Source: QAMH01 sp900556425
GTDB taxonomy: Bacteria > Actinomycetota > Coriobacteriia > Coriobacteriales > QAMH01
Direction: 5' to 3'
DNA: 64,000 bases
NCBI GenBank assembly: GCA_902475535.1
Contig: CABRZR010000001.1
Location: 186,001-250,000 of the forward strand
A program made the position numbers and the translations under genes. This document shows positions 16,658 through 25,313 of the stretch, piece by piece; position 1 is the stretch's first letter, and each line of letters begins with the position of its first letter. Under the pieces are notes generated by a model. That model saw only the letters and a list, made by a program, of their open reading frames with translations, made no database searches and had not been told where the DNA came from.

Positions 16658-18049
16658 ATGGACGTGCAAAAAGTAGCAGGCTACACCATGCTTATCGTGT
16701 GCTACATCGTCTTCAGCCTCTTTGCGATCATGGGCATCATCTTCTACGACGATGTCTCGCCGTGGATAGCGCTTGTCGCCATCATCGCCATGTTCGTGCT
16801 CACGATTATCGGGCTGCGTTCGGCGGGCCCTTCCGACCATGCCCGTGCCCGTCAGTCCAACCAGACGCTCGACCTCGCGAGCAAGACGGTCACCTTCATG
16901 CGTCAGGGTCTCGATGCCGATTCCGCTCAGGCGGTATGCGAGTTGCTGCTGCCGGCGGCCACGGCCGATGCCGTCGCTATCACCAACCGCGAGCGTGTCT
17001 TGGGCTTTTCGGGCCTCGACCGCGAGAATCACCTGCCCAACTCGCCCATCCAGACGATGAGCACGTACATGACGCTCGAGGATGGCATCACGCGCGTCCT
17101 CGAGACCTCGGGGGCCGTGGGCTTCAGCCGCGAATCGGGCAAGCTCAAGGCGGGCATCGTCGTCGCGCTCATCGTCAACAAGCGCATCGTCGGTGCGCTC
17201 AAGTTCTACTATCGTTATCCTCATAGCCTGGGCGAGAACCAAAAGGCCATCGCGGAGGGCTTTGCCCAGCTGCTTTCTACGCAGCTTTCGCTTTCCTACC
17301 TGCAACAGCAGACCGAACTTGCTGCCCGCATGGAACTCAAGGCCATGCAGGCGCAGATCAACCCGCACTTTCTCTTCAACACCCTCAACACCATTGCCTC
17401 GGTTACGCGAACCGACCCTGTCAAGGCACGCGTCATGTTGCGTGAGTTCGCGACCTACTACCGTCGCATGCTCGAGAACTCCGAGGACTTCATTCCCTTG
17501 GCCAAGGAGGTCGAGCAGACCGAGCGCTACCTTATGTTCCAGAACGCGCGTTTTGGCGATGATGCCATCACGCTGCATGTCGACATCGAGCCCGACCTCG
17601 AAATGCTCAAGATGCCGTCGTTCATGTTGCAGCCTCTTGTCGAGAACGCCGTTGGCCACGGTCGGCGCGATGACGGAACGCCTCTCAACATCACCATCAA
17701 GGCATATCGCACGTCAGATAGCGTCACGATTTCGGTATCCGATGATGGCGTGGGCATAGAGCCCGAGCGTCTCGAGAACCTTCTCGATCGCGAGTCGGAG
17801 ACGGGCATGGGCATCGCACTCAAGAACGTCAACGCGCGTCTCAAGGCGTTCTTTGGCGCGATATCCGGTCTCTATATCGATTCGGAGTACGGGAAGGGCA
17901 CGACGGTGTACCTCAACCTATACGACGCGCTTGTCGACCAGAGCATCGACATCAGCGACGATGAGGTCGGTGGCAACTCTGGTTTTGCATCCGAATCATT
18001 AGCTCCCATAGTTTCGACAGAGGCCCATGACCTGCAGGAAACGAGCTAG
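16658..18049 (+). CDS. LytS/YehU-type sensor histidine kinase
   Basis: A 463-residue kinase. Two N-terminal membrane segments (about 8-30 and 35-55) replace the longer 5-TM region of classical LytS. A GAF-like domain follows (about 75-205, TVTFMRQGLDADSAQAVCELLL onward). The phosphoacceptor motif is ALKAMQAQINPHFLFNTLN-like, with His237 in INPHFLFNTL, as in the His_kinase family paired with LytTR regulators. The ATPase part shows QPLVENAVGHG, DDGVGIEPERL and GMGIALKNVNARL. It most likely signals to the response regulator at 18122, 72 bp downstream. Confidence 0.92.
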   Translation: MDVQKVAGYTMLIVCYIVFSLFAIMGIIFYDDVSPWIALVAIIAMFVLTIIGLRSAGPSDHARARQSNQTLDLASKTVTFMRQGLDADSAQAVCELLLPAATADAVAITNRERVLGFSGLDRENHLPNSPIQTMSTYMTLEDGITRVLETSGAVGFSRESGKLKAGIVVALIVNKRIVGALKFYYRYPHSLGENQKAIAEGFAQLLSTQLSLSYLQQQTELAARMELKAMQAQINPHFLFNTLNTIASVTRTDPVKARVMLREFATYYRRMLENSEDFIPLAKEVEQTERYLMFQNARFGDDAITLHVDIEPDLEMLKMPSFMLQPLVENAVGHGRRDDGTPLNITIKAYRTSDSVTISVSDDGVGIEPERLENLLDRESETGMGIALKNVNARLKAFFGAISGLYIDSEYGKGTTVYLNLYDALVDQSIDISDDEVGGNSGFASESLAPIVSTEAHDLQETS

Positions 18050-18074
18050 CCCATGTATTATTCGCACGCGCACA

Positions 18075-18098
18075 TCGTTTGATGTTAGAATCAAGCGA
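18075..18098. promoter_or_regulatory. Dyad (TCGTTTGAT-n6-ATCAAGCGA) before the LytTR regulator gene
   Basis: TCGTTTGAT (18075-18083) and ATCAAGCGA (18090-18098) form a near-perfect dyad 24 bp long, 23 bp before the regulator start codon, with GGAGA between. LytTR proteins often bind paired sites near their own genes, so this may be autoregulatory. A simple hairpin over the leader is the alternative. Confidence 0.35.
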
Positions 18099-18121
18099 AC
18101 GATGCACAAAGGAGACACTCT

Positions 18122-18835
18122 ATGCTCAAAGCCATAATTGTTGATGACGAAGCACCCGCGCGCTCTGAGCTGCGCTTTCTTCTTGATGAGACTGGCGAGG
18201 TCGAGGTTGCCGCCGAGGCGACCAACGTGCGCGAGGCCATCGAGCAGCTTAAGGAAGTCGGCGCCGACATCATGTTTCTCGATGTGAACATGCCCGGTGT
18301 TGATGGCCTGCAACTTGCAGAAGCCTTAAACGAGCTCAAGTATCCGCCCTACATCATTTTCGTGACCGCGTACAGCGAGTTTGCCGTCAAGGCGTTCGAG
18401 GTAAACGCGACCGATTACCTGGTAAAGCCGGTCGAGACCGACCGTCTCATACAGGCAATCAGCAAGGTCAAGCAACTCATTACCGCGCAGGGTCGCTCTA
18501 CCACCAACGAGCGCATTCCCGTCGAAAAGGGCGGCAAGAAGCTGCTCATCCCCGCCAGCAAGATTCACTTCATCATGGCGAAGGATGACTACTCCTACCT
18601 GCACACCGAGAACGACCGCTATCTCTCGACGGTTTCGCTTGCCCAGCTCGAGGCCAAGCTCGAGCCGCTCGGTTTCTTCCGCGTACACCGTCGCTATCTC
18701 GTGAATCTCGCATGCGTGAACGAGGTCGATCCTGTCAGCGGTGGCACCTTGTTGCTCACGCTCAGCGGTGAGGACGAGCAGATTCCCGTATCGCGCCGAC
18801 GCGTCTCCTCTCTTAAGAAGGCGCTTGGTCTGTAA
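18122..18835 (+). CDS. LytTR-family response regulator
   Basis: A 237-residue regulator. The receiver domain (1-120) shows the acidic pair in IIVDDEAPAR, phosphoacceptor Asp54 in MFLDVNMPG, the Thr in FVTAYSEFAVKAF and the Lys in DYLVKPV. The DNA-binding LytTR domain (about 135-237) shows KGGKKLLIPASKIHFIMAKD, a segment around LAQLEAKLEPLGFFRVHRRYLVN, and ISRRR-like IPVSRRRVSSLKK near the end. It pairs with the kinase just upstream. LytTR systems often control cell-wall, export or surface genes, so the surface-protein cluster is a conceivable target, but no binding sites were established. Confidence 0.93.
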   Translation: MLKAIIVDDEAPARSELRFLLDETGEVEVAAEATNVREAIEQLKEVGADIMFLDVNMPGVDGLQLAEALNELKYPPYIIFVTAYSEFAVKAFEVNATDYLVKPVETDRLIQAISKVKQLITAQGRSTTNERIPVEKGGKKLLIPASKIHFIMAKDDYSYLHTENDRYLSTVSLAQLEAKLEPLGFFRVHRRYLVNLACVNEVDPVSGGTLLLTLSGEDEQIPVSRRRVSSLKKALGL

Positions 18836-18842
18836 TTTTTCA

Positions 18843-18881
18843 AGTGGGACAAATGGACAGGTCATTTGTCCCACTTTTTTG
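18843..18881 (+). terminator. Rho-independent terminator after lytTR gene (33-nt hairpin plus T-run)
   Basis: AGTGGGACAAATG and CATTTGTCCCACT form a perfect 13-bp stem around GACAGGT, followed by TTTTTTG. The 33-nt hairpin is identical to the one at 49240-49272, which lacks the T-run. So it is a repeated palindrome here serving as terminator. Confidence 0.8.
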
Positions 18882-18890
18882 TACTGACAG

Positions 18891-18921
18891 TGAGACACAT
18901 TGGACAGGTACATCTGTCTCA
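18891..18921. repeat. Second small palindrome (TGAGACA...TGTCTCA)
   Basis: Inverted ends TGAGACACAT and ATCTGTCTCA enclose TGGACAGGTAC. The core GGACAGGT is shared with the preceding hairpin, so the two look like diverged members of one family. It lies just before the purM ribosome binding site. Confidence 0.55.
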
Positions 18922-18942
18922 TTCCACAAGAGGAGCGACTAT

Positions 18943-19992
18943 ATGGCTGAGCAGATTACGTATAAGGACGCAGGCGTCGACATTGACGAGGGTGCCCGCG
19001 CCGTCGACGCGATTCGCGCAAGCGTGAAGTCGACGTACCGTCCCGAGGTCATCGGCGATATCGGCGGTTTCGGCGGTCTGTTCTCTGCCGCTGCGCTCAA
19101 AGAGATGGATGATCCCATCCTCGTGAGCGGCACGGATGGTGTTGGTACCAAGCTCGCTCTGGCACAAATGGCCGGCAAGCACGACACCGTCGGCATAGAT
19201 TTGGTCGCCATGTGCGTCAACGACGTTCTAGCCTGTGGTGCGGAGCCACTGTTCTTCCTCGACTACGTCGCCATCGGCAAGCTGAGGAGCGAGCACATCG
19301 CGCAGGTGGTGGGCGGCATCGCCGAGGGTTGTCGTCAGGCGGGCTGTGCGCTCATCGGCGGTGAGATGGCAGAACATCCCGGTGTCATGGATTCTGACGA
19401 TTACGATCTCTCGGGTTTCTGCGTAGGCGCGGTCGATCGTCCCAAGATGCTCAACCCCGCCGATGTTGCCGAGGGTGACGTCATCTTGGGCCTTGCCTCG
19501 ACGGGCATTCACTCCAACGGCTTTTCGCTCGTGCGTCGTGCCGTCACCGAGGTTATGGGTGCTGACGAGCTTACGGTCGAGCGTGACGAGCTCGACGGCG
19601 TATCCGTGCTCGACGCTCTGCTTGCTCCGACGCGCATCTACGTCAAATCCATCCTGGAGCTGCGCCGTGCAGTGCCCCAGATTCACGCCGTCGCGCACAT
19701 TACCGGTGGCGGCATTACCGAGAACCTCAACCGCGCGCTCAACGACCATGTGGATGCGCAGATTGACGAGGGCACGTGGACACAGCCGCCCATCATCGAC
19801 TTCGTGGTCGAAAAGGCGGGTCTGTCCCGCACCGAGGCGCTCAAGACCTTCAACTGCGGTATCGGCATGTGCGTGATTTGTCCGCCCGAGGTGGAGGAGG
19901 CCGCAATCAAGCAGCTTGAGTCCACTGGTGAGAAGGTCTTCAAGATCGGAACGATAATCCCCGGCGATGGGAAGGTCGTGTATCGTGGCTAA
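18943..19992 (+). CDS. purM: Phosphoribosylformylglycinamidine cyclo-ligase (AIR synthetase)
   Basis: The start is ATG 18943, with AGGAG 8 nt before it; upstream codons in the frame come from the palindromes. The 349-residue product begins TYKDAGVDIDEG, the classical PurM opening. It shows VSGTDGVGTKLALA, GIDLVAMCVNDVLACGAEPLFF, ALIGGEMAEHPG and GLASTGIHSNGFSLVR, all conserved for ATP and FGAM binding. It makes AIR in purine synthesis. The next gene, purN, starts 8 bp after the stop. purM-purN is thus separate from the purA-D-E block 13 kb away. Confidence 0.97.
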   Translation: MAEQITYKDAGVDIDEGARAVDAIRASVKSTYRPEVIGDIGGFGGLFSAAALKEMDDPILVSGTDGVGTKLALAQMAGKHDTVGIDLVAMCVNDVLACGAEPLFFLDYVAIGKLRSEHIAQVVGGIAEGCRQAGCALIGGEMAEHPGVMDSDDYDLSGFCVGAVDRPKMLNPADVAEGDVILGLASTGIHSNGFSLVRRAVTEVMGADELTVERDELDGVSVLDALLAPTRIYVKSILELRRAVPQIHAVAHITGGGITENLNRALNDHVDAQIDEGTWTQPPIIDFVVEKAGLSRTEALKTFNCGIGMCVICPPEVEEAAIKQLESTGEKVFKIGTIIPGDGKVVYRG

Positions 19993-19999
19993 GGAACCC

Positions 20000-20575
20000 A
20001 TGAAGCTCGCCGTATTCATCTCGGGTACGGGCACGAACATGGTCGCCATCCACAACGCCATCAAGGCCGGCGAGCTGGACGCCACCATCGAGCTCATCGT
20101 CTCCTCAAACGATCACGCCAAGGGCATTCAGTACGCTCAAAGCGAGGGGCTTGACCTGCTGGTTTTCACGCCGGCCGACTATGATGACCCCGAGGCGGTC
20201 GATGCGAGGATCGTCGAGGCCCTCAACGAGCGCGATATCGATTACGTCGCGATGGCCGGCTACATGCGCAAGGTCACGCCCGTGCTGCTCGATGCGTATC
20301 CCAATCGCGTCGTCAACCTCCATCCGGCATTGCTGCCGGCGCATCGAGGCGCCCACGCCATTCAGGATGCCTTCGAGGCGGGTGATGAGGTGACGGGAAT
20401 CACCATTCATTTTGCGAACGAGGAGTACGACAAGGGCCCAATCATCTTCCAGCATGAGGTTCCCGTGCTGCCTGACGACACGCTCGACGACCTCGAGACG
20501 CGCATTCACGCGGCCGAGCATGAGTACTATCCCCAGGTCCTGCAGCGGATAGCCCAGGGCGAAGTTCAAGTCTGA
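20000..20575 (+). CDS. purN: Phosphoribosylglycinamide formyltransferase
   Basis: ATG 20000 is preferred (AAGGA about 6 nt upstream, then MKLAVFISGTGTNM), giving 191 residues; a GTG at 19985 overlapping purM is possible. The folate-dependent formyltransferase signature is visible: GYMRKVTPVLLDAYPNRVVN, then NLHPALLPAHRGAHA with the catalytic Asn and His, then GITIHFANEEYDKGPII containing the Asp-type region. It transfers a formyl group from 10-formyl-THF to GAR. It is likely co-transcribed with purM. Confidence 0.95.
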   Translation: MKLAVFISGTGTNMVAIHNAIKAGELDATIELIVSSNDHAKGIQYAQSEGLDLLVFTPADYDDPEAVDARIVEALNERDIDYVAMAGYMRKVTPVLLDAYPNRVVNLHPALLPAHRGAHAIQDAFEAGDEVTGITIHFANEEYDKGPIIFQHEVPVLPDDTLDDLETRIHAAEHEYYPQVLQRIAQGEVQV

Positions 20576-20716
20576 TTTCAGTCCGAATTCACTCGGAGAC
20601 ATGTCGGATTTCACTCGGAAAAAATCCGGTGATTCGACCATAAACGTTCGGCGATTTTGACAGATTCGCGGTGCATCATCTTTCCCGGAAAGCCGAGGTG
20701 GAAGGAGGTGCTCACC

Positions 20717-21877
20717 ATGAACCGAACCAACGGCCCCCTCACAAGCAAGCTTAGACGAGCGCGTCACGGCGTCCGCATTACGCGAGGCTCGAGTTCCTCC
20801 TCACTCGCTCACGCACGCGTGGCTCGCATCACCTGTGCCCTATCCCTTGTCTCCCTATGCATCGTGTTCATGGCGCAGTCGGCCTTTGCAGCGACTTGGC
20901 CCATGTCCACCTCGGCGCTTTCCGCGACGCTCGCGTTTCATCAGTCCTATTCGGCCGGGAGTAATAGCTATGTACATAGCGGCATCGACATACCCGCGTC
21001 TGCCGGTTTGCAGATAATCTCACCGCTTGCCGGGACGGTACGTTTTACCGGCGCCGTACCGTCCGGCGATTCACGAACGGGCGGCACGTCATCAGACAAG
21101 ACGATGAACGCCGTTTCCATAGAGCTAGGCGATGGTCGCACTGTTACCCTCATGCCCTTTGCATCCATAGGCGTACGGGAAGGCCAGACGGTTGCGGAGG
21201 GGGCTCCTCTCGGCACCCTGGCAGCATCGGGTGACGTCTCGACGTCTGCAACGCACCTGCACATGGGTTACAAGCAGGGCTCGCGCTATCTTGACCCGAT
21301 GCAGCTCTTTGGTGTGGCAGGCGACGCACCAGGTGGTGCTGCGGCAGCCCGATCAGTTGCGGAGGTGCCCGCAGCGAGTGCACCAACGCCCCTGGCGAGT
21401 GCCGAGGCAGCGCCTTCTGTTGGCGACCCCGCAAGCTCCTCTGCACACCTCGAGCAACCTGGCATCGCCAGCGCATCCGAAGAGTCGACCATTGCGAGCA
21501 GCGAGTCCTTTGGGGCTATCGAGACAGGCGATTACGAATTCGCGCCGCAGGGCGCCTCTGCACCAGCGGGCTTTCTCGTGGATGCGCTCGGCTGGCTCGG
21601 CGATGCATGCGTGGGGCAGTTCGCGGGGATGGTCGAGGCGCTCTTCGGTATCTCGTGCAGCAGGGAGGCGGCCTTCATCGTCTTGCTCGTGGCGATGGGC
21701 GCGCTTCTCCTCGCGTGCGTTGCCTGTGTCAGGCGCCATTGGTCGCAGCTGCAAAATCGTTTGCATACCTGGAAAGATTCCTTGTCATTGCCCGATGGAG
21801 GTGGTAGCATGCAAAAGTTATTTCCTGCTTCGGGCGCAGCCTTCATGTCCCGAAGCCGCATAGCCCAGAGGAGGTGA
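20717..21877 (+). CDS. M23-type peptidase with C-terminal membrane anchor
   Basis: ATG 20717 follows a near-perfect AAGGAGGTG ribosome binding site, giving 386 residues. A long basic N-terminus (RRARHGVRITRG) leads to a signal/TM segment (IVFMAQSAFAATW). The lysostaphin-like domain carries HSGID (His87, Asp91) and HLHMGY (His180, His182), the zinc ligands and catalytic His of M23 endopeptidases. A Pro/Ala/Ser-rich stretch follows, then a TM segment (FIVLLVAMGALLLACVACV) near residue 320-338 and a basic tail. It probably cuts peptidoglycan cross-bridges at the membrane face. The stop codon lies inside the rpsF ribosome binding site, so it may be read with the ribosomal genes. Confidence 0.85.
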   Translation: MNRTNGPLTSKLRRARHGVRITRGSSSSSLAHARVARITCALSLVSLCIVFMAQSAFAATWPMSTSALSATLAFHQSYSAGSNSYVHSGIDIPASAGLQIISPLAGTVRFTGAVPSGDSRTGGTSSDKTMNAVSIELGDGRTVTLMPFASIGVREGQTVAEGAPLGTLAASGDVSTSATHLHMGYKQGSRYLDPMQLFGVAGDAPGGAAAARSVAEVPAASAPTPLASAEAAPSVGDPASSSAHLEQPGIASASEESTIASSESFGAIETGDYEFAPQGASAPAGFLVDALGWLGDACVGQFAGMVEALFGISCSREAAFIVLLVAMGALLLACVACVRRHWSQLQNRLHTWKDSLSLPDGGGSMQKLFPASGAAFMSRSRIAQRR

Positions 21878-21881
21878 CCAC

Positions 21882-22193
21882 ATGAAGGCTTACGAACTGC
21901 TGTTTTTTGTCGACCCGTCTATCGACGAGGAGACGCGCCTTGCAACGAGCAAGCGTATCGATACCGCGATTACCGAGCAAGGCGGCAAGGTAAGCAACGT
22001 TGAGGATTGGGGCAAGCGCAAGCTTGCGTACGAGATCAACGGTCTTGCCGAAGGCGATTACACTCTCATCGATTTCGAGGCTGATCCCACTGCAATTGCA
22101 GAGCTCGACCGCGTGCTCCACATCATGGACGCTGTCCAGCGTTACATGATCACGCGTCGCAACGGTGAGGCAGCTTCGGTTGAGAGCGCGTAA
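21882..22193 (+). CDS. rpsF: 30S ribosomal protein S6
   Basis: A 103-residue S6 with the normal opening MKAYELLFFVDPSIDEE and VEDWGKRKLAYEINGLAEGDYTLI-type middle. AGAGGAGGTGA precedes the start and contains the stop of the M23 gene. It binds S18 in the 30S platform. First gene of the conserved rpsF-ssb-rpsR-rplI order. No clear S6:S18 autoregulatory leader could be recognised because the upstream gene abuts it. Confidence 0.97.
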   Translation: MKAYELLFFVDPSIDEETRLATSKRIDTAITEQGGKVSNVEDWGKRKLAYEINGLAEGDYTLIDFEADPTAIAELDRVLHIMDAVQRYMITRRNGEAASVESA

Positions 22194-22232
22194 AGCACGG
22201 CTTTTGCGCTCGGCTGAAAGGAACGATTTAAC

Positions 22233-22739
22233 ATGAGCATCAACAGGGTAATGATTTCTGGCAATCTCACGCGTGATGCCGAGCTGAGGACCACCCCTTC
22301 GGGGACGTCCATCTTGAGCTTCGGCGTTGCGGTCAATGATCGTCGTCGCAACGCGAACGGTGAGTGGGAAGACTACGCGAATTTCATCGATTGTACGATG
22401 TTCGGTCGTCGTGCCGAGGCGCTTGCACAGTACCTCACCAAGGGCGTCAAGGTGGCCATTGAAGGTAGGCTGCACTACAGCTCCTGGGAGGATCGCAATT
22501 CTGGCCAGCGAAGGAGCAAGGTCGACGTGACCGTTGACGAGCTCGAGTTCATGTCATCGCGCAACGGTGGCGGCCAGGGTGGCTATGATGCAGGCGGCAA
22601 TTACGGTGGCGGCAACAACTACGGTGGCCAGAACGCCGGTGGCAACTATGGCGGCCAGTCCTATCAGCAACCGCAGGGGAACGTCGTCCCGGAGCCTCCG
22701 ACTCCGAGCGCCTATGACGACAGCGACATTCCCTTCTAG
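22233..22739 (+). CDS. ssb: Single-stranded DNA-binding protein
   Basis: A 168-residue SSB. An OB-fold (1-110) opens INRVMISGNLTRDAELR and contains TSILSFGVAVNDRRR and FIDCTMFGRRAEALAQYLTKG. A glycine/asparagine/tyrosine-rich linker (GYDAGGNYGGGNNYGG...) follows, and the tail ends DDSDIPF, the acidic partner-binding tip. It protects ssDNA in replication and repair. It sits between rpsF and rpsR as in most bacteria. Confidence 0.97.
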   Translation: MSINRVMISGNLTRDAELRTTPSGTSILSFGVAVNDRRRNANGEWEDYANFIDCTMFGRRAEALAQYLTKGVKVAIEGRLHYSSWEDRNSGQRRSKVDVTVDELEFMSSRNGGGQGGYDAGGNYGGGNNYGGQNAGGNYGGQSYQQPQGNVVPEPPTPSAYDDSDIPF

Positions 22740-22774
22740 ACACTATCGCATTCAAGAATCAGTGAGGAGGAACC

Positions 22775-23035
22775 ATGGCTGATTACGCTCGCGCACCGCG
22801 TCGCAAGTATTGCCCCTTCTGCAAGGACAAGGTCGAGTTCATCGACTACAAAGACGCTCAGACGCTGCGCCGCTACATCACCGATCGCGGCAAGATCAAG
22901 TCCCGCCGCGTGACGGGTGTGTGCACCCAGCATCAGCATGAGCTCGCGACCGCCATCAAGCGTGCTCGTGAGATGGCTCTGCTGCCCTATACCGTGAAGA
23001 TCGTTTCCGGCAGCGGTGGCCGCAGGAATCGCTAG
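22775..23035 (+). CDS. rpsR: 30S ribosomal protein S18
   Basis: An 86-residue S18. It has the Zn-ribbon-type opening RRKYCPFCKDKVEFIDYKD, but only one CxxC pair and no second pair, then LRRYITDRGKIKSRRVTGV and HQHELATAIKRAREMALLPY, the conserved rRNA-binding helix. GAGGAGG precedes the ATG. It is followed by 128 bp before rplI in which no gene is seen. Confidence 0.97.
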   Translation: MADYARAPRRKYCPFCKDKVEFIDYKDAQTLRRYITDRGKIKSRRVTGVCTQHQHELATAIKRAREMALLPYTVKIVSGSGGRRNR

Positions 23036-23163
23036 TGCATCTTCATGCACGAACTGGCCGGGCGTCACGGTGACGCTTGGTCAGGCCCGCATTCGGGCAA
23101 TGAGGCGCGTACATATATGTAAGCAGTCCTGCGCCATAGCGGGACATAGAGAAGGTTAGAAAC

Positions 23164-23718
23164 ATGAAAGTTATTCTGCTGAAGGAACTCAAGGGCCGTG
23201 GTGGCGAGGGCGACGTCGTGGATGTCGCTCAGGGTTACGCGGTGAACTACCTGCTTCCGCAGGGCATCGCAATCGAGGCCACCAAGGGCGAGCTCAAGCA
23301 GCTCGAGCAGCGTCGTCACAACATCGAGAAGCGCGAGCTTGCTCGTACCACCGACGCAAACGTGCTCAAGAACGCCCTCGACGGCAAGACCGTCAAGGTC
23401 TACGCCCGCGTCGGCGAGGAGGGCCAGCTCTTCGGCTCCATCACGACCGCCATGCTTGCCGAGGCCATTCTCGAGCAGCTCGGCGTTACGGTCGATCGCA
23501 AGAAGATCGATCTGGGCAAAGCCATCAAGACGGCTGGCAAGCACGAGTTCACCGTTTCGGTGTACCGTGACATCAAGGCCACGCTCGAGGTCAACGTTGT
23601 GAGCGATGACGACTCGATCGAGATCGTCGAGACGGAAGAGGCCGTCGCCGAGGATGCCGACGAAGAGGTCGTCGAGGAGACCGAGGCTGTTGCCGAGGTA
23701 GCCGAAGACGCCGAGTAA
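23164..23718 (+). CDS. rplI: 50S ribosomal protein L9
   Basis: A 184-residue L9, longer than the usual ~150 residues because of an acidic tail. The N-domain MKVILLKELKGRGGEGDVVD and GYAVNYLLPQGIAIEAT is typical. A connecting helix and the C-domain (GEEGQLFGSITTAMLAEAI, VDRKKIDLGKAIKTAGKHEF) follow. The last ~40 residues are nearly all Asp, Glu, Val and Ala. Such acidic extensions occur in some actinobacterial L9. A terminator follows. Confidence 0.96.
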   Translation: MKVILLKELKGRGGEGDVVDVAQGYAVNYLLPQGIAIEATKGELKQLEQRRHNIEKRELARTTDANVLKNALDGKTVKVYARVGEEGQLFGSITTAMLAEAILEQLGVTVDRKKIDLGKAIKTAGKHEFTVSVYRDIKATLEVNVVSDDDSIEIVETEEAVAEDADEEVVEETEAVAEVAEDAE

Positions 23719-23744
23719 TCTCACGCGGCATAGGTTTTGCACGA

Positions 23745-23776
23745 GGGGCGGGTCGTAGGCTCGCCCTTTGTTTTTC
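23745..23776 (+). terminator. Rho-independent terminator after rplI
   Basis: GGGCGGG and CTCGCCC pair (one G-T wobble) around TCGTAGG, followed by TTTGTTTTT. It ends the ribosomal protein transcript. Confidence 0.75.
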
Positions 23777-23805
23777 GAGAGATGTAGCGAGTGGAAAGGC
23801 ATATC

Positions 23806-24498
23806 ATGCGGGTCGGGACACAAGACGTCGATGCCATCATCTTCGACTTCGATGGCACGCTTGCAGACTCCATGTGGGTCTGGGATGAGGTTGACCGCAT
23901 GTTTCTTGCCAAGCGCGGCATCCCCTTTACCGATGAGTTCGGCGAGATGATCGCCGTACTCGGTTTCGAGCTTGGGGCAGACTTCGCCATCGAGCATTTC
24001 GGGCTCGACGAGCAACCCGAGGACATCATCGAGGAGTGGAAGTCTGCGGCCGAGGAAGGCTATGCAACGCAGGTCATGCTCAAGCCCGGTGCATTCGAGT
24101 ATCTGCAGCGCTGCAAGGAGGCCGGCATGCCCCTGGCCATTGCGACTTCCCTGCAACGTCACCTGCTGGAGCCGGCGCTTGCGAACAATGACGTGCTCGA
24201 TCTGTTCGATGCCATCTGCGTATGCGACGAGCTGCAATGCGGAGGCAAGTCCAACCCGGTCGTTTACCTTGAGGCGGCACGCCAGCTAGGTGTCCCTGCC
24301 GAGCGTTGCGCCATCTTCGAGGACGTCGTCACGGCTGCCAAGTCCGCCAAGGAGACGGGCGCCTACGTCGTCGGCGTCTATGATGAGCACAAGCAACAGG
24401 CTACCGACGAGCTCAGGAAGACGGTTGACTTCTTCATCACGGACTATGCGGAGCTTCTTGACGAGGCATCACAACCCTCGCGCCATCAAGGCGAGTAG
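23806..24498 (+). CDS. HAD-superfamily phosphatase (beta-phosphoglucomutase-like)
   Basis: ATG 23806 is preferred over GTG 23791 because GGAAAGG lies 6-12 nt before it. The 230-residue protein has motif I DFDGTLADS near residue 14-22, motif II around AIATSLQR, and motif III/IV around KSNPVVYLEAARQLG and CAIFEDVVTAAKSAKETG. The cap is helical (subfamily I). These proteins dephosphorylate small sugar or nucleotide phosphates; the substrate is not deducible. It is a separate unit after the rplI terminator and lies 21 bp before a membrane protein gene. Confidence 0.85.
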   Translation: MRVGTQDVDAIIFDFDGTLADSMWVWDEVDRMFLAKRGIPFTDEFGEMIAVLGFELGADFAIEHFGLDEQPEDIIEEWKSAAEEGYATQVMLKPGAFEYLQRCKEAGMPLAIATSLQRHLLEPALANNDVLDLFDAICVCDELQCGGKSNPVVYLEAARQLGVPAERCAIFEDVVTAAKSAKETGAYVVGVYDEHKQQATDELRKTVDFFITDYAELLDEASQPSRHQGE

Positions 24499-24519
24499 GA
24501 CGAGAGACGAGGACGGGTC

Positions 24520-25236
24520 ATGAAGGGTGCGCATAGCGTCAAGCGGACAGGCAAGCCCAAGTCGGCCCGTAAGGGGCGCGGTAAAGTCGTCGCCATCGTC
24601 ATCTGCGTCATTCTCGTGCTCGCACTTGCGGGCGGCGCCATCTTTCTCTTCGCCACGGGCAAGGTCGAGCTGCCGGGCTTTGCGCCGCAGCAGGCAACGA
24701 ACCCGACATCGTCTTCGAACAGCGGCGCGTCTTCGCCATCGTCCGAACCATCGCAAGAGACCGACGCATCTGGCTCCGCGGGGGCTACCGAGGGCGGTTC
24801 GTCTTCCGCGGCTGCCGTACCCGCATCGCAGGTCTACGCCAATGCGGTCTTTGGCTATCAGCTCGATGTGCCCGAGGGCTTCGTGCTTGGCTCCGAGGTT
24901 GATAACGGTGCCGGCGTGATTCTCACCAACAGCAACCTGCGCATGACGGCGAATGTGACCGGCTACAACAACGTCGACAATCTCGATGCCGATGCAATCA
25001 TGAACTCCCTGTGGAATGGCAGCGAGGATAGCATCGCACGCGCCGAGGGCAATCGCGTCATCATCTATCAGTATGACGACGAGTACGAATACTTCTATTG
25101 GGTCAATATCGGCCCTGGATCCATCAACGAGATGGAGATCAAATATCCCTTGCAGGACGATAATCGCGACGAGCTCGATGCGGCGCAGTCGCTCATGCAG
25201 GGTTTTATCCCTGGCGATCTCAACATCGCGCACTAG
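24520..25236 (+). CDS. Membrane-anchored extracytoplasmic protein, unknown function
   Basis: A 238-residue protein not recognised as a named family. A basic N-terminus (KRTGKPKSARKGRGK) precedes one TM helix (about 24-48, VVAIVICVILVLALAGGAIFL). A Ser/Thr/Pro/Gly-rich spacer follows (about 60-105, GASSPSSEPSQETDASG). The folded C-terminal domain begins near YANAVFGYQLDVPEGF. It has the look of a PsbP-like or photosystem-unrelated 'DUF' beta-sandwich domain (YQLDVPEGFVL, ARAEGNRVIIYQYDDEYEYF), outside the membrane. Nothing indicates its partner. Confidence 0.65.
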   Translation: MKGAHSVKRTGKPKSARKGRGKVVAIVICVILVLALAGGAIFLFATGKVELPGFAPQQATNPTSSSNSGASSPSSEPSQETDASGSAGATEGGSSSAAAVPASQVYANAVFGYQLDVPEGFVLGSEVDNGAGVILTNSNLRMTANVTGYNNVDNLDADAIMNSLWNGSEDSIARAEGNRVIIYQYDDEYEYFYWVNIGPGSINEMEIKYPLQDDNRDELDAAQSLMQGFIPGDLNIAH

Positions 25237-25313
25237 TCCCCCGCTCGAACAAAGGCAAATCTTTCCTTGACACTCTTTTTCATTTGCTGTTTACTTCACA
25301 AATATCAAAAGTT

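Noticed and set aside
18844..18942. Longer PurM start
   Set aside because: The upstream codons come from the terminator and palindrome DNA; AGGAG and the family start point to 18943.
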